Shown here: in pieces, positions 1 to 10,615 of the stretch
Layout: the number at the start of each line of letters is the position of its first letter
How positions within the stretch are numbered: the first letter of the stretch is position 1
NCBI GenBank assembly: GCA_026414565.1
Contig: JAOAIT010000061.1
Span: 1 to 64,000, forward strand
Direction: 5' to 3'
Source of the DNA: Verrucomicrobiia bacterium
GTDB taxonomy: Bacteria > Verrucomicrobiota > Verrucomicrobiia > Limisphaerales > Fontisphaeraceae
DNA: 64,000 bases
Made by a program: the position numbers and the translations under genes
Notes under the pieces: generated by a model
Databases searched by the model: none
The model's input: only the letters and a program-made list of their open reading frames with translations
What the model was told of the DNA's origin: nothing

Positions 1-3000
1 GGCCACCACCAGGTTGGCCCCGCTGCCGAAGTAGACGGTGGTGCCCGGCTGGATGGTCAAGGTGGCCCCGCTGCCAATGGTCAGCGTGCCGGTCACGTTG
101 TAGGGCCCGCTGGCCGCCAGCCAGGTGGTGTCCGCACTGATGGTGCCGGAGACGGGTTGGCTGGTGGTGTCATACCAGATGTCCGCCGTGGCGCTGGCGA
201 AAACCACATTGTTGCTGTTGAGGGACTGCACGAGCACGCGGTTGAGGCCGGGGCGGAGGGTCAGGCTGTTGGTCCAGCGTCCCTCCCAGGCGGACCAGAG
301 GGCGGCGTTGCCGTTGACCCAGACCTGGCGGGTATCAATGACGTTGGCCTGGCCGAAGAGGGTGACGTTGGGGGAGGTGGTGTAGAGGTAGCCGTTCTGG
401 GTGGGGAGGCTGCTGCTGACGGTGAGCGTGAGGGGAATCTGCGAGAGGACGACCGCCCGCCGGTTGAAGGCGTGGGTTTTCATTTCGCGGATTTTGGCGG
501 CGTCCGGCCCCCAGCCGGAGAGCAACTGATCAAAGAAGGGGAAGAGGTGGTCGGGGTGGAAGGTGGTGTCGCACAAGCGTTTAAGCTCGGCGAAGAAGAT
601 GGGGGCAAAGGGGGCGTTGGTCAGGAAGCGGCGCAGCAACGGCACATTCGGCTCGGGGCTGGGGGGGTTGAGCATGATCCAGATGGAGGAATTGGTCAGG
701 GTGGGGTAATAGGTGGTGGTATCGCCCTGGCCAAAGATGGTGTCGAAGTCATGGCCGATGAGCACAAAGCGGCGGTCCTTCATGCCGCGGTAGAGGGCGT
801 AGTCATCGCCGCGGCCGTTGAAGAGGGAGGTTTCGCCGTAATTCACCATGGAGCCATAGGCGAAGTAGCGCATCCACAACTGGACGTTGAGATTGGTGAC
901 GATGGCGTTGCGGTAGTCCTGTTCGTTGGCGATCTGGCTGAAGGCATAGGTCAGGTTGATCAAATCGCTCCAGTCATTTTCGGCGCGATTGGAGTTTTTA
1001 TAATAGCCGCTGGCCACGTAACTGGAGGGGTCGGTGCCCAGATAATTCAGGTTGGCGTTGTGGGGGAAGATGGAGGCGCGATAGACGTTGCCATCGCCAT
1101 CTTCCGGCCAGATTTCCTGGGCCAGCTCGCCGTTGACGGGATACAGGAGGAGGTAGGTGCCATAGCCGGCGCCGGAGCTGGTGCCGTTGGCGGGGGCGGT
1201 GACCGGCGCCAGGTTCAGGCCGTTGACCCGGTACTGCGCCAGCATGCAGTCGGCCGCCGGCAAACCCGATTTTTGGGCGAGGACGTTGCCGACGTATTGG
1301 GCGTGGATGAACTGGCAGTTGAGGTTGATGGCGCTGAGGTTTTTCCAGGGGTTGTCATTGGGGATGTTGATGCGGTTGTTTTTGGGGTTGCGCGAGCGCG
1401 AGCCGGCGCCGCGGATGCGCACGCCGCCGTTGTAGCGGACGTCGGTTTCATTGCCGTCCTGGAGGATGAGGGTGATGTGGGACTCGGCGTCGCTGGCGGT
1501 ATCGGTGGCGGGGAAGGTGGCGCGCTCGGTGGCGGTCATGACGATGCGCACGCCGAGCATGGTGTTGGTGAGGACTTCATTATCCACCTGGAAGAGGGCA
1601 TTGGCCAGTTGGCCATAGACGCCGTTGGTATTCCAGGCGGGGGCCGGCCAGGTGCGGCTCAATCCTGAGGTGTCGGTGGCCTGGAGGTAGAACTCGATGA
1701 TGGCGCCATTGGTGAAGGTGGGGAGGCGGGCGCCATACCAGCGGTCACCCGCCACGCCATCGCCGCTGAGTCCATCGTCGCGCATGGCCAGTGCGGTGAA
1801 ATTGCCGGGGGAGGTGGTGCTGTGATTGCGGTAATAGAGGGTGACGGCCTGGACGCCGTTGGTCAGTTCATCCACGATTTGCGCCCGCACGGTCACGGGG
1901 TCGGTCGAGCGGGGCACCAGGGGATAATGCGAGGCGGACAGGATGAGCGGGGCCACATTGTTGGTGGCCACGGAGTTGGCGCGCCCCGGGGTGCCGCCGG
2001 GGACGGTGCTGCTCAACCAATTTTGGCCGGAGGTATGGGGCAGGGCGGGATTGACCAGCTCGAGCGAGCTGCCGAAGCCGTCGGCGGCCGAGAACCAGGC
2101 CCAGCCGGAGGCGCCGTTATCGAGCACCTGGCGGCAGATGATGTTGCCGGTGGCCGGCGTGGCCGGGCTGCCGGAGACGGTGATGGTGAAGGTGCTGGCG
2201 CCCACGCTGTTGACCACGAAGCGGCCGTTGTATTCGGGCTGGTCGGCGCCGCTGATGAGGACGTGGTCATTGGCCGTGTAGCCGTGGCTGAAAATGGTCA
2301 CGGTGGCGGTGGTGCCGCTGCGCGTGATGCTCAACACGGGCTGGGCGCCGCGGCCGCGCTCGCGGGTGGCCCAGTCTCCTTCACTGGCGTAGCGCACGCG
2401 GTGGATTTCCTCGCCCTCGGCGGAGACGAGCGCGAGGGTTTCGCCGCCATTGGCCAACTGACCCGTCCAGCCGCCCACGACGTTGGTGACGGTGGGGTAG
2501 TTGGAGCGGAAGGCGGCGACATTGGCCGCCACGACCAGATAACCGTTGGCGGGCAGGGTCACGGCGGGGAAGGTGAAGGAGACGCCGCGGCTGAGACGCC
2601 AGCCGGTGAGATTTACCGGCTCGGCCGTGAGGTTTCTTAACTCGATCCATTCGAGGGCGGCCGCGCCGCCGCGGGGGTTGTGCATGATTTCATTGAAGAT
2701 GACCTTGTTGGCGTAGCTGAGGCCGGCCTGGAGGCGGTAGGTCCACTCGCCGCCGGCGAAGGCGTTGGGGGAGGGGGCCAGGTCCTGGATATTGGCCGCG
2801 GGGGACCAGCGGACTTCGACCACGCCGTTGGAGGGCGGCAGGTAGCTGAAGACGTACGGGCCCGCACCGCTGCCCGTCACGGAGCGCGCCGGGCGGCTGT
2901 TGATGAGGAGATCGGTGGCATCCACGCCGGTGACCGGCTCGCTGAAGAGGATGGTGATCTGGTCGAGGCGTCCCACGGTGGTGCCTGGCAGGGGGGTGAT

Positions 3001-6000
3001 GGCAATGACCGAGGGCGGCAGGGTGTCGGGGGTGGTGTAGGTCCACGAGGCGTTGGGCGCATTGCGATCAAAGCCGTTGGGGTTGGCGGCGAGGTCGGTG
3101 ATGCCGTGGCCGATGGCCCAGGCGACCTGAATCAAGGTGGAGTTGGGTTGCGGGAAGGTGAAGGTGTACTGGGCGCCACTGCCGCTGACGGCGGCTGCGG
3201 GCACGCCATTGATCAACAAATCCGCGGCGTCCACGCCGGTGACCGGCTCGGAGAAGCGCACGGTGATCTGGGTGAGGTTGGTTACCACGGAGTTGGGCGT
3301 TGGGGTGACGGAGATTAGCGTGGGGGGGATGAGGTCCACCAGCGTGTAGGTCCAGGAATTGCCGGCGCGGGTGTTTTCGAAGGCGTTGGCGGGGGTTTCC
3401 AAATCGGTGATGCCGTGATTGGCGGCCCAGGAGACACTCACCTGACCGTAGGCGGGCTGCGCCAGGGTGAAGGTGTAGGTGGCGCCGCTGCCGCTGACGG
3501 CGGTGGCGGGCAGGCCGTTGATGCGCAGGTCGGCGGCGTCCACGCCGGTGACGGGCTTGCTGAAGATGACGGTGATTTGGGTGAGGTTGGTCAGTTGGGC
3601 GCCGGCGGCCGGATTCTGGGCGGCCACGAAGGGGGCGTTGGGGTTGAGGAGCTGGTACTGCCAGGTGTTGCCCGGGGTGGCCGGCTCGAAGGCCTTGGGC
3701 GGATTGTCAAAGTCCACGATGCCATGATTGGCGGCCCAGGTGATGGCCACCGGCCCGTAAGCCGGCTGGGGGAAGCTGAAGGTGAAGGTGTCATTGCTGC
3801 TGCCGCCGGTGACGGCGACGGCGGGCACGCCGTTGAGGCGCAAATCCGCGGCGTCCACGCCGGTGACCGGCTCGGAGAACTTGACGGTCAGATTGGTCAG
3901 GGTGAAGACGGGGCCGGCGGGAGGCATCACCACCTGGACGGTGGGCGGGAGCAGGGAGACATCGGCGAGATAAGTGTACCAGATGCTTTCGAGGAGGAGG
4001 TCGGAGCTGGCGAGGCTGGTGTTGAACTGCATGATGGCCAGGAGGTTGGTGCCCTCGACGAGATAGGTGCGCGGGTCGGGAAGGGTGTAGGTGTAGGTGA
4101 CCAGGGGGCTGGGGGCGTTGTTGGCGAGGGTGGTGTAACTAGGCTCGCCGTTGGGGATGGCGTAGCGGGCCACTTCGACGCCGTTGATCCAGGCGGCGAA
4201 GCCGTCATCGCAGCGGAATTGCACGAACATATTGGTGATGGCCTGGACGTTGCGCACCACGAAGGCATGCCGCAGGAAGACGCAGGTGTAGTTGTTGCGC
4301 ATGTCATTCAGCGCCGTGTTGCCCGAGTACACCGGCGGGGTGTTGGCATCGTAGTAAAACGGCGCCATGCCGACCTCCCAGGCCGAGTCGTCAAAGTTCA
4401 ACAGGCGCCAGGCGTTGTAGGGATCGGAGGCTTCGGTGCGGCCGCGGAAGAAGCGGTACACGGCATTGCTGGCCACGAGGACGGTGCGGTTGTCCAGGGT
4501 GTAGCTCCAGGTGTTGCCGGCGGTGGCGGGGTTGAAGGCATTGGGTGGAGAGACCCGGTCGGTGATGCCATGATTGGCGGCCCAGGTGATGTTCACCGTG
4601 CCGGGGGCCGGCGGGGCGAAATAAAAGGTGTAGGTGGTGTCGGCGCCGGTCACGCCCACGGCCGGGGTGCCGTTGACCAGGAAATCGGCGGCGTCCACGC
4701 CCTGCACGGGTTTGCTGAACACGACGGTGACCTGATTCAGGTTGGTGAGGGTGCTGCCGGCGGGGGGATTTTGGGAGGCCACCACCGGGGGGGTGCGGTC
4801 CACCAGCTCGTAGGACCAGGTGTTGCCGGGGGTCTGCGGGTCAAAGGGCAGGGAGGCGGGCCAGCCGATGTCGGCAATGCCATGATTGGCGGCCCAAGTG
4901 ATGGCCACGAGGCCGAAGGCGGGCTGGGTGACGGTGAAGGTGTAGTTGGAGCCGCTGCCGGTGACGGCCGTGGCCGGCACGCCATTGACGAGCAAATCCG
5001 CGGCATGGACGCCGGTCACCCGCTCGCTGAAGATGACCTGGATGCTGGTGAGACTGGTGACGGTGGCGCCGCGGGCCGGGGTGACGCTGGCGACCACCGG
5101 GGGGTTGGTGTTGCGGGGCGGCTCGTCAAGGATGAGGGTGACGACGGCGGAGGTGGCTTTGCGGCCCTGGCCGTCAGTGGCCACGGCGGTCAGGGCGTTG
5201 GTGCCGAAGCTGGCGTTGCTCCAGGTCAGGCTGTAAGGCTCGGTGGTGTCGGTGCCCAGGGTCAGGCCGTTGGCCCGAAATTCCACCTGGGCCAGGCCGC
5301 CCACGCCGGCGGCGAGGGCGGTCAGCAAGACGTTGGTGGGCATTTCCAGGCCGGAGATGCGGGTGCCGTTGGTGGGGCTGGTCAGTTGCACGAGGGGGGT
5401 GGCCTGGGCATCATGAATGGAAACTTGCAGGGTGCTGCTGCCGCGGGCGCCCTCGGCATCCACGGCAGCGGCCTCCAGGGTGTGAAAGCCCACTGCGGGA
5501 GCATTCCAAGTCATTTGATAGGGGCTGTTGGTTGCCTGGCCCAGGAGCAGGCCATCCACCCGAAACTCCACGTAGGCCACGGTGCCATCGGGGTCGGTGG
5601 CCTGGACTTGGAGGGTGACGGCGGCGGGGCCGGCCAGGGCGGCCTGGTTGGTGGGATTTTGCCAGGTAACTAGGGGGGATTGATTGCGGACGATGACGGG
5701 GTAGCCGCGCAGTTCCAAATCAAAACTCAGGTCGGAGCTGGTGGCGCTGTTCTGGTGCACTTCCACGGCGAGGACGTTGGTGCCGGCCACGAGCAAATTG
5801 GCGATTTCCGCCTCATAATAAACGGTGCCGTCGTCGCTGGCCGAGGTCGAGGCATAGGTGTTGTAGGTGATGGTGCCGGCGGGCATGTTTTGGCGGTTGA
5901 CCTCCACGCCGTTGAGGTAGATGACGGCGCCGTCGTCGCGCAGCACGCGGAGGAGCAGGGCCGAGTAGGCAGCGGGGTTGGCCACCATAAAGCGATGGCG

Positions 6001-7215
6001 GAAATAAATGGTGGGGAAACGGGCGTTGTCCGGCCCGATGTTGATGACGGTGGCCTCCGGGCGGCCGTCGGCGGAGTCGCCGGCGCCCAGTTCCGCCGGG
6101 CCCTCGGGCCAGGCGGAGTCGTTGAAGGCCGGGTCCCGCCAGGCCGTGCCCTGGTCCACGCCGGTATCGAGGTATTTCCAGACAGAGCCGGTGGGCACGA
6201 TGGTCTGCGCGATGGCCACATAGACGGGCGGGGAGGTGTAGGTGAGGCCGGTGTTTGCCCAGCCGATGGCCCGGAGGAGGTGCAAGCCCTGGCTTACGTT
6301 GGTCCAGGTGAAGCTGAAGGGGGCGGTGGCATCAAAGCCGAGCAGGTTTTCATCGCCGTAAAAGGCCACATTGGTGATGGCGCCGGAGGGGAGGACGGTC
6401 ACGGCGGAGATGTTAATGACATTGGTGGCCAGGTTGGCGCCGTCGGGGGGGGCGGTAATGGCCACGCCGGGGTTCATGATGGTCACGGTGGCCACGGCTG
6501 AAGTGGAGCGGGTGTTGGCGCCATCCACCAAGACGGCATAGACGCCGTAGGTGCCCAGCGGGAGGTTGCTTGTCACCAGGGAGTAAGGCGCATTGCTCAC
6601 GGTGCCAATGAGGGTGGTGGCCCGGTAAAATTCCATGCGCACGATGGGGGGGGTGGGCGGGGTGCCGGTGGCGGTGAAGGGGACGGGGGCTCCTGCGGCG
6701 TAGAGGCTGCCGTTGGTGGGGGAGCTGAGGATGACCGGCAACTGCATGGCCACATTCAGCACGATATTGCCGCGGGCGGTGGTATTGCCGCCCCCGGGCC
6801 GCCGGCCGCCGACCTGGATTTGGTATTGGGTGTTGGCGGTGGCCTCGAAGGTTACGCGGCTTTGCACCTGATTGGTGGCGATATTGTCATTGGCGGCCAC
6901 CACAGTGAGAAAGAAAACAGATGTGCCGGTGTAGATGCCGAGGACGGTGTCGAAGTCGCTGCCCACGGTGTCAATGGTGACGCGGCCACTCATGGGGGCC
7001 GTCCAGCTCCACCAGACAGTGCCATCCAGGCGTCCCACTTGGTTGGGGTTGTTGGGCTCTCCAAACTCCATGTCGGCCCCGACATTGCTGCCGGTGGCGG
7101 TGGCGGTGACGCCGGTGAGGGGGATGCGGTTGCCGAAACTATTGTTGGCCGGTTGCCCGATGGCCGATGCCAGCGAAAGGCCGAAGGCGGCCAAGGCCCA
7201 AAGAATGTTTCTCAT
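1..7215 (-). CDS. Giant secreted CotH-kinase / lamin-tail / Ig-repeat protein (3' end outside window)
   Basis: The frame is open from an ATG at 7215 to the left edge, about 2405 codons with no stop, so the C-terminus is missing. Residues 1-18 (MRNILWALAAFGLSLASA) form a signal peptide. Next come a PPC-like beta domain (about 20-150), two Ig-like domains (158-335), a jelly-roll-like module with LRDDGAVIYLNG (335-507), two more Ig domains (508-695), and SbsA-type Ig repeats of about 100 residues carrying FSEPVTGVDAADL and WAANHGI. Six such repeats lie between about 700 and 1495, interrupted by a second jelly-roll-like module (about 912-1085). A lamin-tail domain starts near 1503 (FNEIMHNPRGG...EWIELRN). 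A CotH kinase-like domain follows (GVRIRGAGSRSR near 1925; HDFDTIFG near 2153). The last residues look like the start of a beta-helix. CotH proteins can be secreted protein kinases; the substrate is unknown. The long open frames on the opposite strand here are antisense artefacts. Confidence 0.88.
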   Translation of the reverse strand, partial: MRNILWALAAFGLSLASAIGQPANNSFGNRIPLTGVTATATGSNVGADMEFGEPNNPNQVGRLDGTVWWSWTAPMSGRVTIDTVGSDFDTVLGIYTGTSVFFLTVVAANDNIATNQVQSRVTFEATANTQYQIQVGGRRPGGGNTTARGNIVLNVAMQLPVILSSPTNGSLYAAGAPVPFTATGTPPTPPIVRMEFYRATTLIGTVSNAPYSLVTSNLPLGTYGVYAVLVDGANTRSTSAVATVTIMNPGVAITAPPDGANLATNVINISAVTVLPSGAITNVAFYGDENLLGFDATAPFSFTWTNVSQGLHLLRAIGWANTGLTYTSPPVYVAIAQTIVPTGSVWKYLDTGVDQGTAWRDPAFNDSAWPEGPAELGAGDSADGRPEATVINIGPDNARFPTIYFRHRFMVANPAAYSALLLRVLRDDGAVIYLNGVEVNRQNMPAGTITYNTYASTSASDDGTVYYEAEIANLLVAGTNVLAVEVHQNSATSSDLSFDLELRGYPVIVRNQSPLVTWQNPTNQAALAGPAAVTLQVQATDPDGTVAYVEFRVDGLLLGQATNSPYQMTWNAPAVGFHTLEAAAVDAEGARGSSTLQVSIHDAQATPLVQLTSPTNGTRISGLEMPTNVLLTALAAGVGGLAQVEFRANGLTLGTDTTEPYSLTWSNASFGTNALTAVATDGQGRKATSAVVTLILDEPPRNTNPPVVASVTPARGATVTSLTSIQVIFSERVTGVHAADLLVNGVPATAVTGSGSNYTFTVTQPAFGLVAITWAANHGIADIGWPASLPFDPQTPGNTWSYELVDRTPPVVASQNPPAGSTLTNLNQVTVVFSKPVQGVDAADFLVNGTPAVGVTGADTTYTFYFAPPAPGTVNITWAANHGITDRVSPPNAFNPATAGNTWSYTLDNRTVLVASNAVYRFFRGRTEASDPYNAWRLLNFDDSAWEVGMAPFYYDANTPPVYSGNTALNDMRNNYTCVFLRHAFVVRNVQAITNMFVQFRCDDGFAAWINGVEVARYAIPNGEPSYTTLANNAPSPLVTYTYTLPDPRTYLVEGTNLLAIMQFNTSLASSDLLLESIWYTYLADVSLLPPTVQVVMPPAGPVFTLTNLTVKFSEPVTGVDAADLRLNGVPAVAVTGGSSNDTFTFSFPQPAYGPVAITWAANHGIVDFDNPPKAFEPATPGNTWQYQLLNPNAPFVAAQNPAAGAQLTNLTQITVIFSKPVTGVDAADLRINGLPATAVSGSGATYTFTLAQPAYGQVSVSWAANHGITDLETPANAFENTRAGNSWTYTLVDLIPPTLISVTPTPNSVVTNLTQITVRFSEPVTGVDAADLLINGVPAAAVSGSGAQYTFTFPQPNSTLIQVAWAIGHGITDLAANPNGFDRNAPNASWTYTTPDTLPPSVIAITPLPGTTVGRLDQITILFSEPVTGVDATDLLINSRPARSVTGSGAGPYVFSYLPPSNGVVEVRWSPAANIQDLAPSPNAFAGGEWTYRLQAGLSYANKVIFNEIMHNPRGGAAALEWIELRNLTAEPVNLTGWRLSRGVSFTFPAVTLPANGYLVVAANVAAFRSNYPTVTNVVGGWTGQLANGGETLALVSAEGEEIHRVRYASEGDWATRERGRGAQPVLSITRSGTTATVTIFSHGYTANDHVLISGADQPEYNGRFVVNSVGASTFTITVSGSPATPATGNIICRQVLDNGASGWAWFSAADGFGSSLELVNPALPHTSGQNWLSSTVPGGTPGRANSVATNNVAPLILSASHYPLVPRSTDPVTVRAQIVDELTNGVQAVTLYYRNHSTTSPGNFTALAMRDDGLSGDGVAGDRWYGARLPTFTNGAIIEFYLQATDTSGLSRTWPAPAWNTNGVYGQLANALFQVDNEVLTNTMLGVRIVMTATERATFPATDTASDAESHITLILQDGNETDVRYNGGVRIRGAGSRSRNPKNNRINIPNDNPWKNLSAINLNCQFIHAQYVGNVLAQKSGLPAADCMLAQYRVNGLNLAPVTAPANGTSSGAGYGTYLLLYPVNGELAQEIWPEDGDGNVYRASIFPHNANLNYLGTDPSSYVASGYYKNSNRAENDWSDLINLTYAFSQIANEQDYRNAIVTNLNVQLWMRYFAYGSMVNYGETSLFNGRGDDYALYRGMKDRRFVLIGHDFDTIFGQGDTTTYYPTLTNSSIWIMLNPPSPEPNVPLLRRFLTNAPFAPIFFAELKRLCDTTFHPDHLFPFFDQLLSGWGPDAAKIREMKTHAFNRRAVVLSQIPLTLTVSSSLPTQNGYLYTTSPNVTLFGQANVIDTRQVWVNGNAALWSAWEGRWTNSLTLRPGLNRVLVQSLNSNNVVFASATADIWYDTTSQPVSGTISADTTWLAASGPYNVTGTLTIGSGATLTIQPGTTVYFGSGANLVVA

Positions 7216-7229
7216 GTAAAAACTTAATA

Positions 7230-7246
7230 CGTCTTTGATTTAGACG
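7230..7246. promoter_or_regulatory. Small inverted repeat in the CotH/guaB divergent intergenic region
   Basis: CGTCT and AGACG arms flank a 7-nt AT-rich spacer, 15 bp upstream of the CotH-protein ATG and about 130 bp upstream of guaB. It could be an operator or a 5'-UTR hairpin. No T-run follows on either strand, so it does not look like a terminator. Confidence 0.25.
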
Positions 7247-7378
7247 CCAATTCTGACTGAACGGTTACAAAAGCGCAACAAAGCAAGCGGGCCTTGCTTC
7301 TGCTCCCGCCGCCGGTGCGGGGGGGTGGGGGTGATTTTCCGGGCTTGCGTTCGGGCGGCAAGCCAGACACAATACCGC

Positions 7379-8947
7379 ATGGCGACCAAATCGTTTCGCA
7401 ACGCGACCGATAACCAGTTCTACCTGCCGGCGGACGCCTTTTTTCGGGCTCACGCCGCGCTGGCGTTGACGTACGACGACGTCACGCTGGCAACGAATTA
7501 CTCGGAGATTCTGCCCCGGGACACCGTGCTGCAAAGTGTGCTGGCGCCGGGCCTCACCCTGAACATACCGATCATCTCGGCCGACATGGACACGGTGACG
7601 GAGTCGGCGATGGCCATTGGGATGGCACTGAACGGGGGTCTGGGGCTGATCCATTACAACATGAGCGACCGCGAGCAGCTTTCGGAGGTCTCGCGGGTCA
7701 AGCATCATGTGCACGGGCTGATTCAGGATCCGGTGACGGTCAGCCCGGAGCAGCACATTGGGGAGGTGCTGGCGATGGTGGAGGAGCGGCGGTTTCAGTT
7801 TCGGACGTTTCCGGTGATTGACGCCCAGCGGAAGTTGCTGGGGCTGCTGCCGGGGCACGTGGTGAAGCCGCGCTATGCCAGGCACACGGTGGCGGAGATC
7901 CTCACGCCGCGCGCGCAGGTGCAGACGATTCAGAAGCGGGAGCTGGGGCGGGATCCGATTGCGCGGGCGGACAAATTTTTCTCGGAGCATCCGGGCATCA
8001 ACAAGCTGCTGGTGGTGGATGATCAGGACCGGCTGTACGGGCTGTTCACCATCAGCGATGTGGAGCGTATCATCCAGGAGAAAAAGGCCCTGTTCAAACC
8101 GGCGCGGGATGACAAATGGCGGTTGATTTGCGGTGCGGCGGTGTCGGCCACGCGCAATGCGTTTGGGGAGATTGACCGGGAGCGGCTGATCTCGCACGTG
8201 GGGGGGCTGGTGGAGCGGGGGCTGGATGTGGTGGCGGTGTCCACGGCGCATGGTTTTTCGCGGGGGGTGGGGGAGGCGGTGCGGATGATCCGGCAGGCCT
8301 TTCCCAAGCTGCCCATCATTGCCGGGAATGTGACGACAGCGGCGGGGGTGGAGTTTCTGGCCGATTGCGGGGCCAACATCGTGAAGGTGGGGCAGGGGCC
8401 GGGCAGCATTTGCACGACGCGGCTGGTGGCGGGGGTGGGGGTGCCGCAGTTGACGGCGCTGTACGTGTGCAGCCAGGCCGCCAAAAAGAAGCGCGTGACT
8501 TTGCTGGCCGATGGGGGGATCACCAAATCGGGCGACATTGTCAAGGCGCTGACGCTTTCGCAGGCGGTGGTGTGCGGGGGCATCCTGGCGGGTTGTGATG
8601 AGGCGCCGGGGGAGGTGATTGAGATCAGCGGGAAACTGTACAAGCAGTATCGCGGCATGGGCAGCCTGGCGGCCATGAAGGCCGGCTCGGCCGCCCGCTA
8701 CGGCCACAGTACGCCGGATCCCACGCGCAAGGTGGCGGCCGAGGGCATCGAGGCGCTCAAGGAGGCCGCCGGGCCGTTGAATCGCGTGCTGACGCAGTTG
8801 ATTGGGGGCATCCAGTCCGGGATGGGCTATCTGGGGGCGGCGAATCTGGCCGAGCTGCGGCAGAAGGCGCGGTACATTCGGGTGAGTCCGGCGGGGATGC
8901 GCGAGGCGGGGCCGCATGATGTGGTGGAGGTGAAGACTTCCACCTGA
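7379..8947 (+). CDS. guaB: Inosine-5'-monophosphate dehydrogenase
   Basis: Oxidises IMP to XMP with NAD+, the committed step of guanine nucleotide synthesis, in the cytosol. The 522-residue product has the TIM-barrel start ([14 protein letters not shown]), two CBS domains at about 115-230 ([25 protein letters not shown]), the catalytic loop [16 protein letters not shown] with the nucleophilic Cys, the ADGGI phosphate-binding segment and the [10 protein letters not shown] flap. The ATG at 7379 (MATKSF) was chosen over an in-frame GTG at 7325, because the 18 extra residues do not resemble the family. Length is normal. It is followed 75 bp later by a transporter gene on the same strand. Confidence 0.96.
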   Translation: MATKSFRNATDNQFYLPADAFFRAHAALALTYDDVTLATNYSEILPRDTVLQSVLAPGLTLNIPIISADMDTVTESAMAIGMALNGGLGLIHYNMSDREQLSEVSRVKHHVHGLIQDPVTVSPEQHIGEVLAMVEERRFQFRTFPVIDAQRKLLGLLPGHVVKPRYARHTVAEILTPRAQVQTIQKRELGRDPIARADKFFSEHPGINKLLVVDDQDRLYGLFTISDVERIIQEKKALFKPARDDKWRLICGAAVSATRNAFGEIDRERLISHVGGLVERGLDVVAVSTAHGFSRGVGEAVRMIRQAFPKLPIIAGNVTTAAGVEFLADCGANIVKVGQGPGSICTTRLVAGVGVPQLTALYVCSQAAKKKRVTLLADGGITKSGDIVKALTLSQAVVCGGILAGCDEAPGEVIEISGKLYKQYRGMGSLAAMKAGSAARYGHSTPDPTRKVAAEGIEALKEAAGPLNRVLTQLIGGIQSGMGYLGAANLAELRQKARYIRVSPAGMREAGPHDVVEVKTST

Positions 8948-9022
8948 GCGTATGGTTGGGCCATCTTCACGGGCGGGAGGGGATACCGCCGCGGCGGGGC
9001 CGGGGTGCCGGCTGGATGACGC

Positions 9023-10507
9023 ATGAGCGCCCGGTTTTCGCCGGTCTTCCGCCAGATGGCGGGGCGTGTGATGGTGCTGCGGGGCGCGGCGCGGGAGCTG
9101 TGGCTTGTGTTCCTCGCCAAGCTGCTGGCCATCACGGCCTACGGGGTGATGAACGCGTGCCTGATTTTGTGGCTTTCCAGCGATTTGGGCTACAGCGACG
9201 TGCAGGCGGGGGACATTGTGATGTTGTGGTCCACGCTGATGACGATGGCGACGGTCATGGTGGGATCGCTGGTGGATGCGATTGGGTTGCGGCGGGCGTT
9301 TTTGCTGGGGATCAGTGTCTGCATTTTTGCGCGGGGGACCATGACGCTGAGCACGGTGCCGTGGCTGGCGGTGGGGGTGGGGCTGATGGCGCTGGCGGTG
9401 GGCGAGGCATTGATGACGCCGGTGATGGTGGCGGCGGTGCGCCGGTATGCCACCACGGCGCAGCGCTCTCTGTCGTTTTCCATTTTCTATGTGATGATGA
9501 ATTTGGGCTTCCTGCTGGGGGCCTATATTTTTGATCACGTGCGGGCGTGGCTGGGGGAGACGGGGCGCTACACGCTGCCGCTGCTGGGGTGGGAGTTCAG
9601 CACGTATCGCGTGTTGTTTCTCATCAGCTTTTTACTGACCTTGCCCAACCTGGTTTTGCTGTATTGGGGGGTGCGGCCGGGGGTGGAGGCCACGGACGAG
9701 GGCCTCAAAATCACGCCGGAGCAGCCCAAATACGCGGATCGCGGAGTGTTCAAGGGGCTGGCGCTGACGGTGCGGGATGCGGTGGATGACACTGTGCGCA
9801 TTTTTGCGGGGCTGTGGCGGCAGCCGGCGTTTTTCAAGTTTCTGGCGTTCTTAACGCTGGTGGTGGCGGTGCGGCTCATCATGTATCACATGAACTACAC
9901 CTACCCCAAGTTTGGGATTCGGGAGCTGGGGGACGGGGCGCCGATCGGGCGGTTGTGGGCGATCAACCAGATGCTCATTATTTTCCTGGTGCCGCTGATG
10001 GGCACGCTGACGTTGCGGTGGTCGGCATATCGGGTGGTGACGCTGGGCAGCGCGGTGGCGGTGGCGGCGGTGTTTGTGATGGCGCTGCCGCCGGAGTGGT
10101 TTGCGCCGCTGGCGCAAAGCTGGCTGGGGGCGTGGTTGTATCACGGTTATCTGGGCCTGCAGGGGGCGTTCATTCATCCGTACTACGTGATGATTTTCCT
10201 GTTTGTGGTGGGGTTGTCGCTGGGCGAATCGCTGTACTCGCCGCGGTTGTATGAGTACCCGGCGGCCATTGCGCCCAAGGGTCAGGAGGCTTCCTACATG
10301 TCGCTGTCGTACCTGCCTTTTTTTGTGGCCAAGGTGTTTGTGGGGATGTCCTCCGGCCGGTTGCTGGAGCAGTATTGTCCGGCAACGGGCGAGCGGATGT
10401 CGTGGATGTTGTGGACGTATATTGCGGTGATGGCGGCCGTCACGCCGTTGGGGCTGATTTTCTTCCAGCGGTTTATCCGGGTGAAAGAAGCGGGGCGGAC
10501 GGATTAA
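9023..10507 (+). CDS. MFS transporter (POT/PTR-like)
   Basis: An integral membrane protein of 494 residues with about 12-14 hydrophobic segments. The N-terminal half carries the MFS loop after TM2-TM3 (GSLVDAIGLRRAFLLG) and FSIFYVMMNLGFLLGAY, which resembles the FYxxINxG region of proton-dependent oligopeptide transporters. The substrate cannot be read from the sequence; peptide or nucleoside-like solutes are possible given the neighbours. It lies between guaB and a dUTPase gene on the same strand. Confidence 0.8.
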   Translation: MSARFSPVFRQMAGRVMVLRGAARELWLVFLAKLLAITAYGVMNACLILWLSSDLGYSDVQAGDIVMLWSTLMTMATVMVGSLVDAIGLRRAFLLGISVCIFARGTMTLSTVPWLAVGVGLMALAVGEALMTPVMVAAVRRYATTAQRSLSFSIFYVMMNLGFLLGAYIFDHVRAWLGETGRYTLPLLGWEFSTYRVLFLISFLLTLPNLVLLYWGVRPGVEATDEGLKITPEQPKYADRGVFKGLALTVRDAVDDTVRIFAGLWRQPAFFKFLAFLTLVVAVRLIMYHMNYTYPKFGIRELGDGAPIGRLWAINQMLIIFLVPLMGTLTLRWSAYRVVTLGSAVAVAAVFVMALPPEWFAPLAQSWLGAWLYHGYLGLQGAFIHPYYVMIFLFVVGLSLGESLYSPRLYEYPAAIAPKGQEASYMSLSYLPFFVAKVFVGMSSGRLLEQYCPATGERMSWMLWTYIAVMAAVTPLGLIFFQRFIRVKEAGRTD

Positions 10508-10615
10508 AAACTCACCGTTGGCGGCGGATGGACAAGCCCAACCGCTTGCGCACGTGTGAATAACTTCTCGTGATTTTCCTTGTCGCCGGAGGCGGGCTGG
10601 GGCATCACTGCGGGC

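Noticed and set aside
157-5673. Long plus-strand open frames opposite the CotH gene (for example 157-1668 and 3415-5673)
   Set aside because: They are in exact codon register with the minus-strand gene and their products are low-complexity Gly/Val/Ala-rich mirrors with no domain. High GC removes stops from the antisense frame.
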